From contig CANRKE010000006.1 in assembly GCA_947631135.1 (NCBI GenBank), positions 1 through 29,616 of the forward strand: a stretch of DNA of 29,616 nucleotides. Direction: 5' to 3'. This document shows, in pieces, positions 8,234 through 15,501 of the stretch. The notes under the pieces were generated by a model. It was not told the origin of the DNA and searched no databases. It saw only the letters and a program-made list of their open reading frames with translations. Within the stretch, counting starts at the first letter, position 1. Each line of letters begins with the position of its first letter. Position numbers and translations under genes: made by a program. The DNA comes from an uncultured Bacilli bacterium (GTDB lineage: Bacteria; Bacillota_I; Bacilli_A; RF39; UBA660).

Positions 8234-9991
8234 ATGAAAAAGAGATATAGTTTGGTAATTTTTACAATAATTGTCATGATTTGTTCACTATTTATAAATG
8301 TTAAAGCAAATGCATCAACAAGATACTATATAACTTCAACTATTGGATTAAATGTAAGAACTGGTCCTGGAACTAACTATTCAAAAACAGGAGATGTACT
8401 TAGTTACAACCAAGAAATTACATATATAGAATCTAAACATAATGAACAAGGATGTAGTGATGATTGGTATCATATAAAATACAATAATAATACTAAAGAA
8501 GGATATGTTTGTAGTACTTATGTTGCACATGAAGATTTAGTTGATATAGATCAAAATGGTGATTATGAAAAATATTTAAGAGAACAAGGATTTCCTGAAA
8601 GTTATTGGCAAAAATTAAAAACTTTACATAGTAAACATAATAATTGGGTATTTAAAGCAGTTAAAACTGGATTAGATTTTAATACTGCTGTAGATAATGA
8701 AAGTGTTATTGGTAAAGCTTTAATAGATGGATCTGATACTTCGTTAAGAAGTAAAGAATCACCTGCATATAATTCATCAACAGGTGTATATACTCAATAT
8801 GAACCAGGGTGGTATGCAGCAAGTCGCGACACAGTTAAATATTATATGGATCCTAGAAACTTTTTGACAGAGCAATCAATATTTATGTTTGAAAACTTAA
8901 ATTACAACAGTCAATATCAAACAAAAGGAGCTGTTGAAAAAATACTTGGAGGATCATACATGCCAAGCTTATATCCTGAGTATGCTGATGCATTTATTGA
9001 AGCTGCAGGAAAATATAATATAAGTCCAACACATTTAGCATCTCGTGTAAGACAAGAAACTGGACTTAATGGTTCAGTATCATCATCAGGTGCTGCATTT
9101 GTATACGAATACGATGAAAAAACTAATCAAGGTAATGGTCAAACATATAGTGGTATATATAATTTTTATAATATAGGAGCATACTCTTATAAAAGTCCTG
9201 CAATAAGAGGTCTTATATGGGCAAATGGTGGAGTTGATGGTAGCGTTACTAGTTATCAAAGACCATGGGATAGTCCATATAAAGCAATTGTCGGAGGAGC
9301 TGAATATATAGCAAGTAGTTTTATTAATAAAGGACAAAATACAATTTATTTTGAAAGATTTAATGTTAAACCTGGCGCAGTTAATCCAGTATATACTCAT
9401 CAATATATGACTAATGTTAGGGCTCATGTTAGTGAAGCTGATACTACTTATGGATCATATAAAAATATGAATTTATTAAATGAAACATTTGTATTCGAAA
9501 TACCTATATATAATGGAATGGATAATACTGTTAGTCCACCTCCATCATCTAGTGGAAATACAAATCAAAACAGTACTGCATCAGTAAATACAATTATTAC
9601 TAATATAGGTGTAAGAGTTAGTGGTTCAAATATTAGTGGTATAAATCTTGGAACAACTGGTAGTGATTTAGTAAATAGAGCAAAATCAGTTAATCCAAAT
9701 GCTAGTGTAAGTGTTTCAAATACTGGAAGATTAGGAACAGGTAATACAATTACAATAAGAAGTAATGGTGAAGAAAGAACATATACTGTTATAATATATG
9801 GTGATTCTAATGGTGATGGTAATATAAATATATTTGACCTTGTTAGAAATCAAAAAATAATATTAAATTCTATGAGTACATCAAGTGCATCAAAAACTGC
9901 TGCTGATGCAAATAAAGATGGTAAAGTTAATATATTTGACCTTGTTAGAATTCAAAAACATATATTGAATACAGCTTCAATTGAACAATGA
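8234..9991 (+). CDS. Secreted SH3b - beta-N-acetylglucosaminidase - dockerin protein
   Basis: A 585-residue secreted wall hydrolase. Order: signal peptide (1-27, ending VKANA); bacterial SH3 domain (about 29-93, INSIDE motif GLNVRTGPGTNYS); GH73/LytG-like glucosaminidase (about 100-410) with YMDPRNFLTEQSIFMFE, SPTHLASRVRQETGL where E275 is the likely catalytic Glu, YNFYNIGAY and PWDSPYKAIVGGAEYIA; a Ser/Asn/Pro linker; an X-type beta module (about 445-520); and a C-terminal type I-like dockerin (about 522-582) with two calcium loops, DSNGDGNINIFD and DANKDGKVNIFD, each followed by a helix. ATG 8234 is chosen over GTG 8228, which overlaps the AGGTGATG ribosome site. A dockerin needs a cohesin; one is encoded 16 bases downstream. 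Likely role: glycan-strand cleavage in wall turnover or separation, anchored through the dockerin. Confidence 0.9.
   Translation: MKKRYSLVIFTIIVMICSLFINVKANASTRYYITSTIGLNVRTGPGTNYSKTGDVLSYNQEITYIESKHNEQGCSDDWYHIKYNNNTKEGYVCSTYVAHEDLVDIDQNGDYEKYLREQGFPESYWQKLKTLHSKHNNWVFKAVKTGLDFNTAVDNESVIGKALIDGSDTSLRSKESPAYNSSTGVYTQYEPGWYAASRDTVKYYMDPRNFLTEQSIFMFENLNYNSQYQTKGAVEKILGGSYMPSLYPEYADAFIEAAGKYNISPTHLASRVRQETGLNGSVSSSGAAFVYEYDEKTNQGNGQTYSGIYNFYNIGAYSYKSPAIRGLIWANGGVDGSVTSYQRPWDSPYKAIVGGAEYIASSFINKGQNTIYFERFNVKPGAVNPVYTHQYMTNVRAHVSEADTTYGSYKNMNLLNETFVFEIPIYNGMDNTVSPPPSSSGNTNQNSTASVNTIITNIGVRVSGSNISGINLGTTGSDLVNRAKSVNPNASVSVSNTGRLGTGNTITIRSNGEERTYTVIIYGDSNGDGNINIFDLVRNQKIILNSMSTSSASKTAADANKDGKVNIFDLVRIQKHILNTASIEQ
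9827..9958 (+). repeat. Duplicated dockerin calcium-loop segment
   Basis: Two 30-base segments, 9827-9856 and 9929-9958, are identical at 29 positions and lie 102 bases (34 codons) apart. They encode the second half of each calcium loop and the start of each helix (NIFDLVRxQK). This is the expected dockerin duplication but unusually well kept at DNA level. Confidence 0.85.
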
Positions 9992-10007
9992 TAGATTGGT
10001 GGTAATT

Positions 10008-11411
10008 ATGAAAAGAATAAAAAGTATATCTTATTTAATATTGTTAGTAGTACTAACATTTATGCTTGTACCTAAAGTTAATGCAGCAAGTGCAAGTATT
10101 AAAGTTTCATCTAATAAATCTACTGTTATAGAAGGAGGAACTTTTACAACTACTGTAACTGTTTCCTCTGGCACTCCAATTGCAGCATGGCAATTTGATT
10201 TGACATATGATTCTAGTAGATTAACTTTAGTTAGCGGTACACCTGCAGTACTAGAAGCTGCACAAAGCACAAGTAAATATAGTGCATCATATTCATATAC
10301 GTTTAAAGCAAAAAAATCCGGATCTGCAAGTATCGGAGTTAAAAACTATACTGTATCTGATTGGAATGAAACAGCTATGGGAGTAAGTGCTGGTACGTCT
10401 AGTGTATCAATAATTACTCAAGCAGAATATGAAGCAAGCTTAAGTAAAGATTGTAATTTAAAATCATTGAGTGTAGAAGGTGCGACATTAACTCCAGCTT
10501 TTAGTGCAGACGTAACTGAATATTCTACTGAAATGGAAGCTGGTGTTACTAAGATAAATATAGTTGCTACTAAAAGTGATAGTAAATCAAGTGTTACTGG
10601 CGCTGGTGAAAAAGATGTTACTGAAGGAATGAATAAATTTGAAATAGTTGTAACTGCAGAAAATGGTTCTAGTAAAACTTATGTACTTAATGTTAATGTA
10701 AAAGAATTATCTCCAATTAATGTTAAAGTTGGAAAGGATAATTTGACTGTTGTAAGAAAAAGAGAAAACCTAACTGCTCCACAAAATTATTCTGAAGTAG
10801 ATGTTAAAATAGGAGATGAAGATGTACCAGGTTATTATAGTGAAGTAACTAAACTTACTTTGGTAGGTCTTAAAGATGAAAAAGGTGAAATAAAATTATA
10901 TATATATGATAAGAAAAAAAATACATATAAAATATATAATGAATTATCATTTGCAAAAATAACACTTTATCAAATGGATATGGATAAAGATGATATCCCT
11001 ACTAACTTTAAAAAAACTACAATAAAGATTGATGGTGTTGAATATACTGTATATAAATATGATTTAGATAGTAAATATTCTATTATGTATGGTATGAATA
11101 CTGAAACAGGTAAAAAGCATATATATATGTATGATGAGACTGAAAACACTTTACAAATATTTAATGATGATTTGTATAATAAAATGATAAATGATACTTT
11201 GTATTATAGAAATTTATTATTCTGTATGGCTGGAGTTTCTTTGATATTCCTAATAGTTATTATAATAATGATAGTTAAGCTTTCAAAAGCTAAGAAAAAT
11301 AAGAAAAAATTAGATAATTTAGAAAAAATTATTGAAGAAAAAAGAAAAAATTTAGAAGAAAAGAAAAAGAATACTCAAGAACAAAGAAATCATAAAAATG
11401 AAAATAAATAA
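10008..11411 (+). CDS. Membrane-anchored cohesin-domain protein
   Basis: A 467-residue surface protein. Order: signal peptide (1-26, ending KVNA); cohesin-like beta-sandwich (about 27-140) with VIEGGTFTTTVTVSSGTPI, AAWQFDLTYDSSRLTLVSG, ASYSYTFKAKKSGSASIGV and a GTSSVSI final strand; cadherin-like beta-sandwich of the PF12733 type (about 148-232: CNLKSLSVEGATLTPAFS, VTEYSTEME, VLNVNV); an unrecognised extracellular domain (about 235-395); one membrane helix (about 405-427); and a highly charged, coiled-coil-like Lys/Glu tail in the cytoplasm. ATG 10008 has GGTGG 5 bases before it. The gene follows the dockerin-bearing hydrolase by 16 bases, so the two are co-expressed and this protein is its probable receptor. 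Partnership is inferred from domains and adjacency. Confidence 0.88.
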   Translation: MKRIKSISYLILLVVLTFMLVPKVNAASASIKVSSNKSTVIEGGTFTTTVTVSSGTPIAAWQFDLTYDSSRLTLVSGTPAVLEAAQSTSKYSASYSYTFKAKKSGSASIGVKNYTVSDWNETAMGVSAGTSSVSIITQAEYEASLSKDCNLKSLSVEGATLTPAFSADVTEYSTEMEAGVTKINIVATKSDSKSSVTGAGEKDVTEGMNKFEIVVTAENGSSKTYVLNVNVKELSPINVKVGKDNLTVVRKRENLTAPQNYSEVDVKIGDEDVPGYYSEVTKLTLVGLKDEKGEIKLYIYDKKKNTYKIYNELSFAKITLYQMDMDKDDIPTNFKKTTIKIDGVEYTVYKYDLDSKYSIMYGMNTETGKKHIYMYDETENTLQIFNDDLYNKMINDTLYYRNLLFCMAGVSLIFLIVIIIMIVKLSKAKKNKKKLDNLEKIIEEKRKNLEEKKKNTQEQRNHKNENK

Positions 11412-11430
11412 AGATTTCAAATTAATTAAC

Positions 11431-11467
11431 AAAAAATGATTTTTACTTAATAAAAGTCATTTTTTTA
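11431..11467 (+). terminator. Terminator of the dockerin-cohesin operon
   Basis: ATGATTTTTA and TAAAAGTCAT pair (one G-T wobble) around the loop CTTAA, flanked by an A-run on the left and a T-run from 11461. It lies about 20 bases after the cohesin stop codon. Confidence 0.8.
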
Positions 11468-11552
11468 TTATATGAATTCTAAATAATTAATAGAAAAATA
11501 TTAGTGAGTATAGACAAATTAATCATATGTGATAATTAAATACAATAAAATC

Positions 11553-11581
11553 TTGACAATAAATAATTATTACTGTATTAT
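11553..11581 (+). promoter_or_regulatory. Promoter of the helical-protein gene
   Basis: A consensus TTGACA at 11553-11558, a 17-base spacer and TATTAT at 11576-11581. Predicted start near 11588 gives a leader of about 65 bases. Confidence 0.8.
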
Positions 11582-11654
11582 ATATTCTGTCATTAGATTC
11601 TTTGTTAATTAAATATATTTACTAATGGGGGTAGTCTGAAAAATAGGTGTTTTT

Positions 11655-12713
11655 ATGACTATGTATGCCTTGAACGAATCGAAAGGAATGGTAGTTAATA
11701 TGAAAATAGAAGAAATTGAACAATTAAATAATATTATAAAAACAACAAATTCTATTAAAACACTATATAATAAATTATATGAATTAGAAATAAATAATAA
11801 AAAAAATACAGAAGAGTATAATAAAACTTTAAATTATTTAGATATGGCTATTGAAGTTGAAAATAGTGAGTATGATAGATGTAAATTTAATTATGAAAAA
11901 AGTAAAAGATGGATGGAATACATATTAATCGAAATGTTACATAATAAATTTTGTAACAATGAAATAAGTGTTTTAGAATTAAATTACGAAAAATTGGAAT
12001 TGAGAAGAATATTAAATTGTCTTAGTAAATATGTAAATGAATCACCAAAAAGTGTGTTTGCCGAAATAAGTATTATATTACGTATGTTAGGAGTAAGTGA
12101 TATAGAAAAGAAGGTAGAAGAAACCCATAGCTTAAATTATAAAATGGATAGGGAATTAAAAAGAGAAATGGCATTATCATTTTTATATTTTATTAATAAA
12201 GAAATAAGTGATAATAATTATAATAATAAATATAAAAATGAATTAATCAGAACAAAATACAATTTAAGTTTTATTAGTAAGCTTGTTGAAAATAATTTAT
12301 TTGTAGATAATTTTCAATTTCCTAACGAATTAAATAATTATTCTAAGTTTATTGCAAATTCATTAGATATTAATGATAAAATATATGAAAATATTAAAAA
12401 TGAATTTGGTAAATCAGTAGCAGAAGAAGAAATAATAAACATTTTATCTATAAATAACTATCAATACAAAGATGAAAAAGTAAAAATATCATCTATATTA
12501 AGAATATCTTTGATAAAATCATCGCTTTTATTTATGACATATGAAAATATTGAATATTTGAATGATATATATGATGAATTATTCAATAACTCTATGGGTG
12601 ATTATAAATATTTAAATAATAGTATAAGTGTAGATATAGTAAAAAAATGTATATCAAAATTTTTAAATATAGAAAATTTAAAAAAATTAAAAAAAATTAT
12701 AAATAATATATAA
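11655..12713 (+). CDS. Uncharacterised all-helical protein
   Basis: I do not recognise this 352-residue protein. It is nearly all predicted alpha helix, rich in Asn, Lys, Ile and Glu, with no signal peptide, membrane helix or catalytic motif. Heptad-like stretches (about residues 17-80) suggest coiled coil. ATG 11655 has AGGTG at 11645-11649; an alternative is ATG 11700 (MKIEEIEQ), preceded by AAAGGA at a long distance, and conservation would decide. It has its own strong promoter and stands alone between the dockerin-cohesin operon and a nucleotidyltransferase-like gene. Base composition is like the neighbours, so there is no sign of recent transfer. Confidence 0.7.
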   Translation: MTMYALNESKGMVVNMKIEEIEQLNNIIKTTNSIKTLYNKLYELEINNKKNTEEYNKTLNYLDMAIEVENSEYDRCKFNYEKSKRWMEYILIEMLHNKFCNNEISVLELNYEKLELRRILNCLSKYVNESPKSVFAEISIILRMLGVSDIEKKVEETHSLNYKMDRELKREMALSFLYFINKEISDNNYNNKYKNELIRTKYNLSFISKLVENNLFVDNFQFPNELNNYSKFIANSLDINDKIYENIKNEFGKSVAEEEIINILSINNYQYKDEKVKISSILRISLIKSSLLFMTYENIEYLNDIYDELFNNSMGDYKYLNNSISVDIVKKCISKFLNIENLKKLKKIINNI

Positions 12714-12800
12714 TGTATTAAAACTTAAAATATGTGTTGATGATAGAGTTTTATATGATTTGAGATGATTTTTAATGATTGTATATAAGGAGGAAATATA

Positions 12801-13193
12801 GTGACTAAAAAAGATATATTATATTACTTAGATAAATATAACTTAGATAAAAATGAGTTTATAATAATATCAGGAGCTGCATTAGTATTGTATGGTATAA
12901 AAAAAGAAACTCCAGATATAGATATAACTACTACAAAAAAATTATATAATGAATTATTAAAGAAGTATAATTGTATTCTTGAAAAGAAATGTAATGGATC
13001 AGATATATATTTTATTGATAATATATTAAATTTTTCTAAAAATTTTTATAATATGGTAGAATATAAAAATTATCTTGGTTATAATGTACAGACACCTGAA
13101 TCTATTATAGAATTAAAAACAATGTTGAATAGAGAAAAAGATAAAAAAGATATAAAGCTTACTAAGATGTATATTAAAGAACATCAAAAGTAA
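12801..13193 (+). CDS. Nucleotidyltransferase-fold protein (small, AbiEii-like)
   Basis: A 130-residue protein starting at GTG with an excellent AAGGAGG at 12788-12794. The core of the nucleotidyltransferase fold is visible: FIIISGAALVLYGIKKETPDIDI, where G25 and the D39-x-D41 pair fit the metal- and nucleotide-binding signature. Later strands (DIYFIDNILNFS) and the helix TPESIIELKTMLNREKDKKDI resemble the AbiEii/DUF1814-like group, where this last segment follows the active site. It is smaller than AbiEii toxins (about 250 residues), and no AbiEi-like antitoxin is next to it, so a toxin role is not supported. Substrate unknown. Confidence 0.65.
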   Translation: MTKKDILYYLDKYNLDKNEFIIISGAALVLYGIKKETPDIDITTTKKLYNELLKKYNCILEKKCNGSDIYFIDNILNFSKNFYNMVEYKNYLGYNVQTPESIIELKTMLNREKDKKDIKLTKMYIKEHQK

Positions 13194-13219
13194 AATTTAT
13201 ATTTTTTTTATATAATTAA

Positions 13220-13251
13220 TTGACATATTTTTCTATATGTACTAATATAAT
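13220..13251 (+). promoter_or_regulatory. Promoter of the MarR-ABC exporter operon
   Basis: Consensus TTGACA at 13220-13225. The -10 is either TAATAT at 13243-13248 (17-base spacer) or the better TATAAT at 13246-13251 (20-base spacer). The longest marR frame opens at the TTG of this -35 box and is therefore too long. Confidence 0.7.
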
Positions 13252-13270
13252 TGTATGGCAACTTACAATT
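13249..13270. promoter_or_regulatory. Palindromic operator, probably for the adjacent MarR regulator
   Basis: AATTGTA (13249-13255) and TACAATT (13264-13270) are perfect inverted half-sites around 8 bases. The 22-base palindrome covers the -10 and transcription start and ends 15 bases before the marR start codon. MarR dimers commonly repress their own operon from such sites. Confidence 0.65.
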
Positions 13271-13285
13271 GGAGTTGAGAATATA

Positions 13286-13723
13286 ATGAAAGAAAAAAAG
13301 ATACTATATCAAATAAGAACATTAAATAATATGATTGTTAAATGTTTTAAGAGTGATTCATATATAGATAATCTATCACTTACACCGACACAGATGCAGA
13401 TAATGGAATATATACTAGATAATCATGATATAGATATATATCAAAAAGATTTAGAAGAAGTATTAAATTTAACTAGAGCTACAGTATCAGGTGTTTTATT
13501 TACTATGGAAAAAAATGGTCTTATAAAAAGAGTTGCCAATATTAAAGATGCAAGAGTAAAACAGATTGTACTTAATGAGAGTGCTGAAAAGATATTTTTA
13601 AAAAAGAAAAGAATATTAGAGGATTTAGAAAAAATAATAGTTAATGATTTAAGTAGTGAAGATTTGGAAAGTTTTTTAAAAGTTATTAATATAATGAAAG
13701 AGAACATAAAAAATAATTACTAG
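13286..13723 (+). CDS. MarR-family transcriptional regulator
   Basis: A 145-residue winged-helix repressor starting at ATG 13286 with GGAGTTGAG just upstream; longer frames run back into the promoter. The DNA-binding region is clear: LTPTQMQIMEYILDNHDIDIYQKDLEEVLNLTRATVSGVLFTMEKNGLIKR is a MarR helix-turn-helix (about residues 34-85), followed by the wing with KDARVKQIVLNESAE. Flanking helices form the dimer interface. It precedes two ABC exporter subunits by 14 bases, the classic layout of a drug- or peptide-responsive efflux operon. A palindrome over its promoter suggests autorepression relieved by a ligand. Confidence 0.9.
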   Translation: MKEKKILYQIRTLNNMIVKCFKSDSYIDNLSLTPTQMQIMEYILDNHDIDIYQKDLEEVLNLTRATVSGVLFTMEKNGLIKRVANIKDARVKQIVLNESAEKIFLKKKRILEDLEKIIVNDLSSEDLESFLKVINIMKENIKNNY

Positions 13724-13737
13724 AAAGAGGTTGAAAT

Positions 13738-15501
13738 ATGATAAAGTTATTTAAGAATTTTAATAAAAAAGATTGGTTAATAATATTCATATGTTTTATA
13801 TTAATATTTGCACAAGTTTGGTTTGATTTAAAAATACCTGATTATATGTCAGAAATAACTAAACTTGTTCAAACAGAAGGAAGTAAGATGAGTGATATAC
13901 TTACTAATGGTGCATATATGATATTATGTGCATTTCTAAGTTTGTTAGCAGCATTTATAGTTGGATATTTAATATCTAATTTATCAGCATCTTTTTCTAT
14001 GAAAACAAGGAAGAAATTATTTGATAAAGTTGAAAATTTAAGTATGCATGAAATAAAACAATTTGAAACTAGTAGTTTAATAACTAGAACAACAAATGAT
14101 ATTACACAAGTACAAATGTTTATTGCAATGGGATTACAAATGCTTATTAAAGCACCTATTACAGCTATATGGGCAATAACAAAGATACTTAATAAAAATC
14201 TTAGATGGTGTTTAATAACACTTATTGCAATTATAATATTATTATCAGTAATAGCTATACTTATGAAACTAGTAATTCCTAAATTTAAGATAGTTCAAAA
14301 GTTAATTGATAAAATAAATAATGTTACTAGAGAAAATTTAACTGGAATAAGAGTAGTTAGAGCATTTAATGCTGAAGAATATCAAGAAAATAAATTTAAT
14401 GATGTTAATAATAGTCTTACAGATTTACAAATATCTAATCAAATGAAGTTTGCAATAATGTCGCCAGTAATGTATTTAGTAATGTACTTTTTAACATTAT
14501 CAATATATTTAGTTGGTGCATATTTAATAAAGAATTCACTTATGGTAGATAAGTTAGGATTATTTGGAGATATGGTAGTTTTCTCTAGTTATGCTATGCA
14601 AGTTATTATGTCATTCTTAATGTTAGCAATGATATTTATGATGTTGCCAAGAGCTAGTGTATCTGCAAAACGTATAAATGAAGTATTGGATACAAAAGAA
14701 AGTATAGTAGATGGTACAATTGACGATAATACTACCGATTTAGTTGGTGTTGTTGAGTTTAAGAATGTATCGTTTAAATATCCTGATGCAGAAGAATATG
14801 TACTTGAAAATATTTCATTTAAAGCTAATAAAGGTGAAGTAGTTGCATTTATAGGTTCTACTGGTTCAGGTAAATCTACATTAATAAATTTAGTTCCAAG
14901 ATTCTATGATGTAACAGAAGGTAGCATCCTAATTGATGGAGTAGATGTAAGAGATTATAAACAAGAGTTCTTACATAATAAAATAGGATATGTTCCACAA
15001 AAAGCAGTAATGTTTAGTGGTACAGTTTCATCTAATGTTAAGTATGGTGATAATGGAAGGGAAGTAACAAACAAAGAAGTTATGGAAGCAATAGATGTTG
15101 CTCAAGCAAAAGATTTTGTTGAAAAGATGGACGATAAATATAATTCGCATATAGCTCAATCTGGAACAAATATTTCTGGAGGGCAAAAACAAAGACTTGC
15201 AATTGCACGTGCGATAGCTAAATCACCAGAAATATACATATTTGATGATTCGTTTTCTGCACTTGATTATAAAACTGATTCAGTATTGAGACATGAACTT
15301 AAAAAATATACTAAAGATGCAACAAGTCTAATAGTAGCTCAAAGAATAGGTACTATAATGAATGCTGATAAAATAATAGTACTTGATAGTGGTAAGTGTG
15401 TTGGAGTTGGTACACATAAAGAGCTTATTAAAAATTGTGAAATTTATAAGCAAATCGCACTATCACAAATAACGAAGGAGGAACTTGAAAATGCAAAATA
15501 A
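13738..15501 (+). CDS. ABC exporter half-transporter with degenerate ATP site
   Basis: A 587-residue type IV exporter subunit: six membrane helices (about residues 12-310) then a nucleotide-binding domain. Walker A is GSTGSGKS (373-380), the signature is intact (ISGGQ near 479-483) and Walker B is IFDDS, where D504 replaces the catalytic Glu. The H-loop His is replaced by Gln (Q535, VAQR). These substitutions mark the non-hydrolytic half of a heterodimer such as BmrC or TmrA-type pairs. ATG follows AAAGAGG and marR by 14 bases. Its end overlaps the next gene by 11 bases, so translational coupling is likely. Exports an unknown drug, lipid or peptide. Confidence 0.93.
   Translation: MIKLFKNFNKKDWLIIFICFILIFAQVWFDLKIPDYMSEITKLVQTEGSKMSDILTNGAYMILCAFLSLLAAFIVGYLISNLSASFSMKTRKKLFDKVENLSMHEIKQFETSSLITRTTNDITQVQMFIAMGLQMLIKAPITAIWAITKILNKNLRWCLITLIAIIILLSVIAILMKLVIPKFKIVQKLIDKINNVTRENLTGIRVVRAFNAEEYQENKFNDVNNSLTDLQISNQMKFAIMSPVMYLVMYFLTLSIYLVGAYLIKNSLMVDKLGLFGDMVVFSSYAMQVIMSFLMLAMIFMMLPRASVSAKRINEVLDTKESIVDGTIDDNTTDLVGVVEFKNVSFKYPDAEEYVLENISFKANKGEVVAFIGSTGSGKSTLINLVPRFYDVTEGSILIDGVDVRDYKQEFLHNKIGYVPQKAVMFSGTVSSNVKYGDNGREVTNKEVMEAIDVAQAKDFVEKMDDKYNSHIAQSGTNISGGQKQRLAIARAIAKSPEIYIFDDSFSALDYKTDSVLRHELKKYTKDATSLIVAQRIGTIMNADKIIVLDSGKCVGVGTHKELIKNCEIYKQIALSQITKEELENAK

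Noticed and set aside
9086..9427. Minus-strand 113-residue frame opposite the glucosaminidase
   Set aside because: It is antisense to the conserved catalytic domain and has no ribosome site or recognisable motif.
12801..13193. AbiE-type toxin-antitoxin system
   Set aside because: The protein is half the size of AbiEii and no AbiEi-like partner is adjacent; the following MarR gene has its own promoter and belongs with the exporter.
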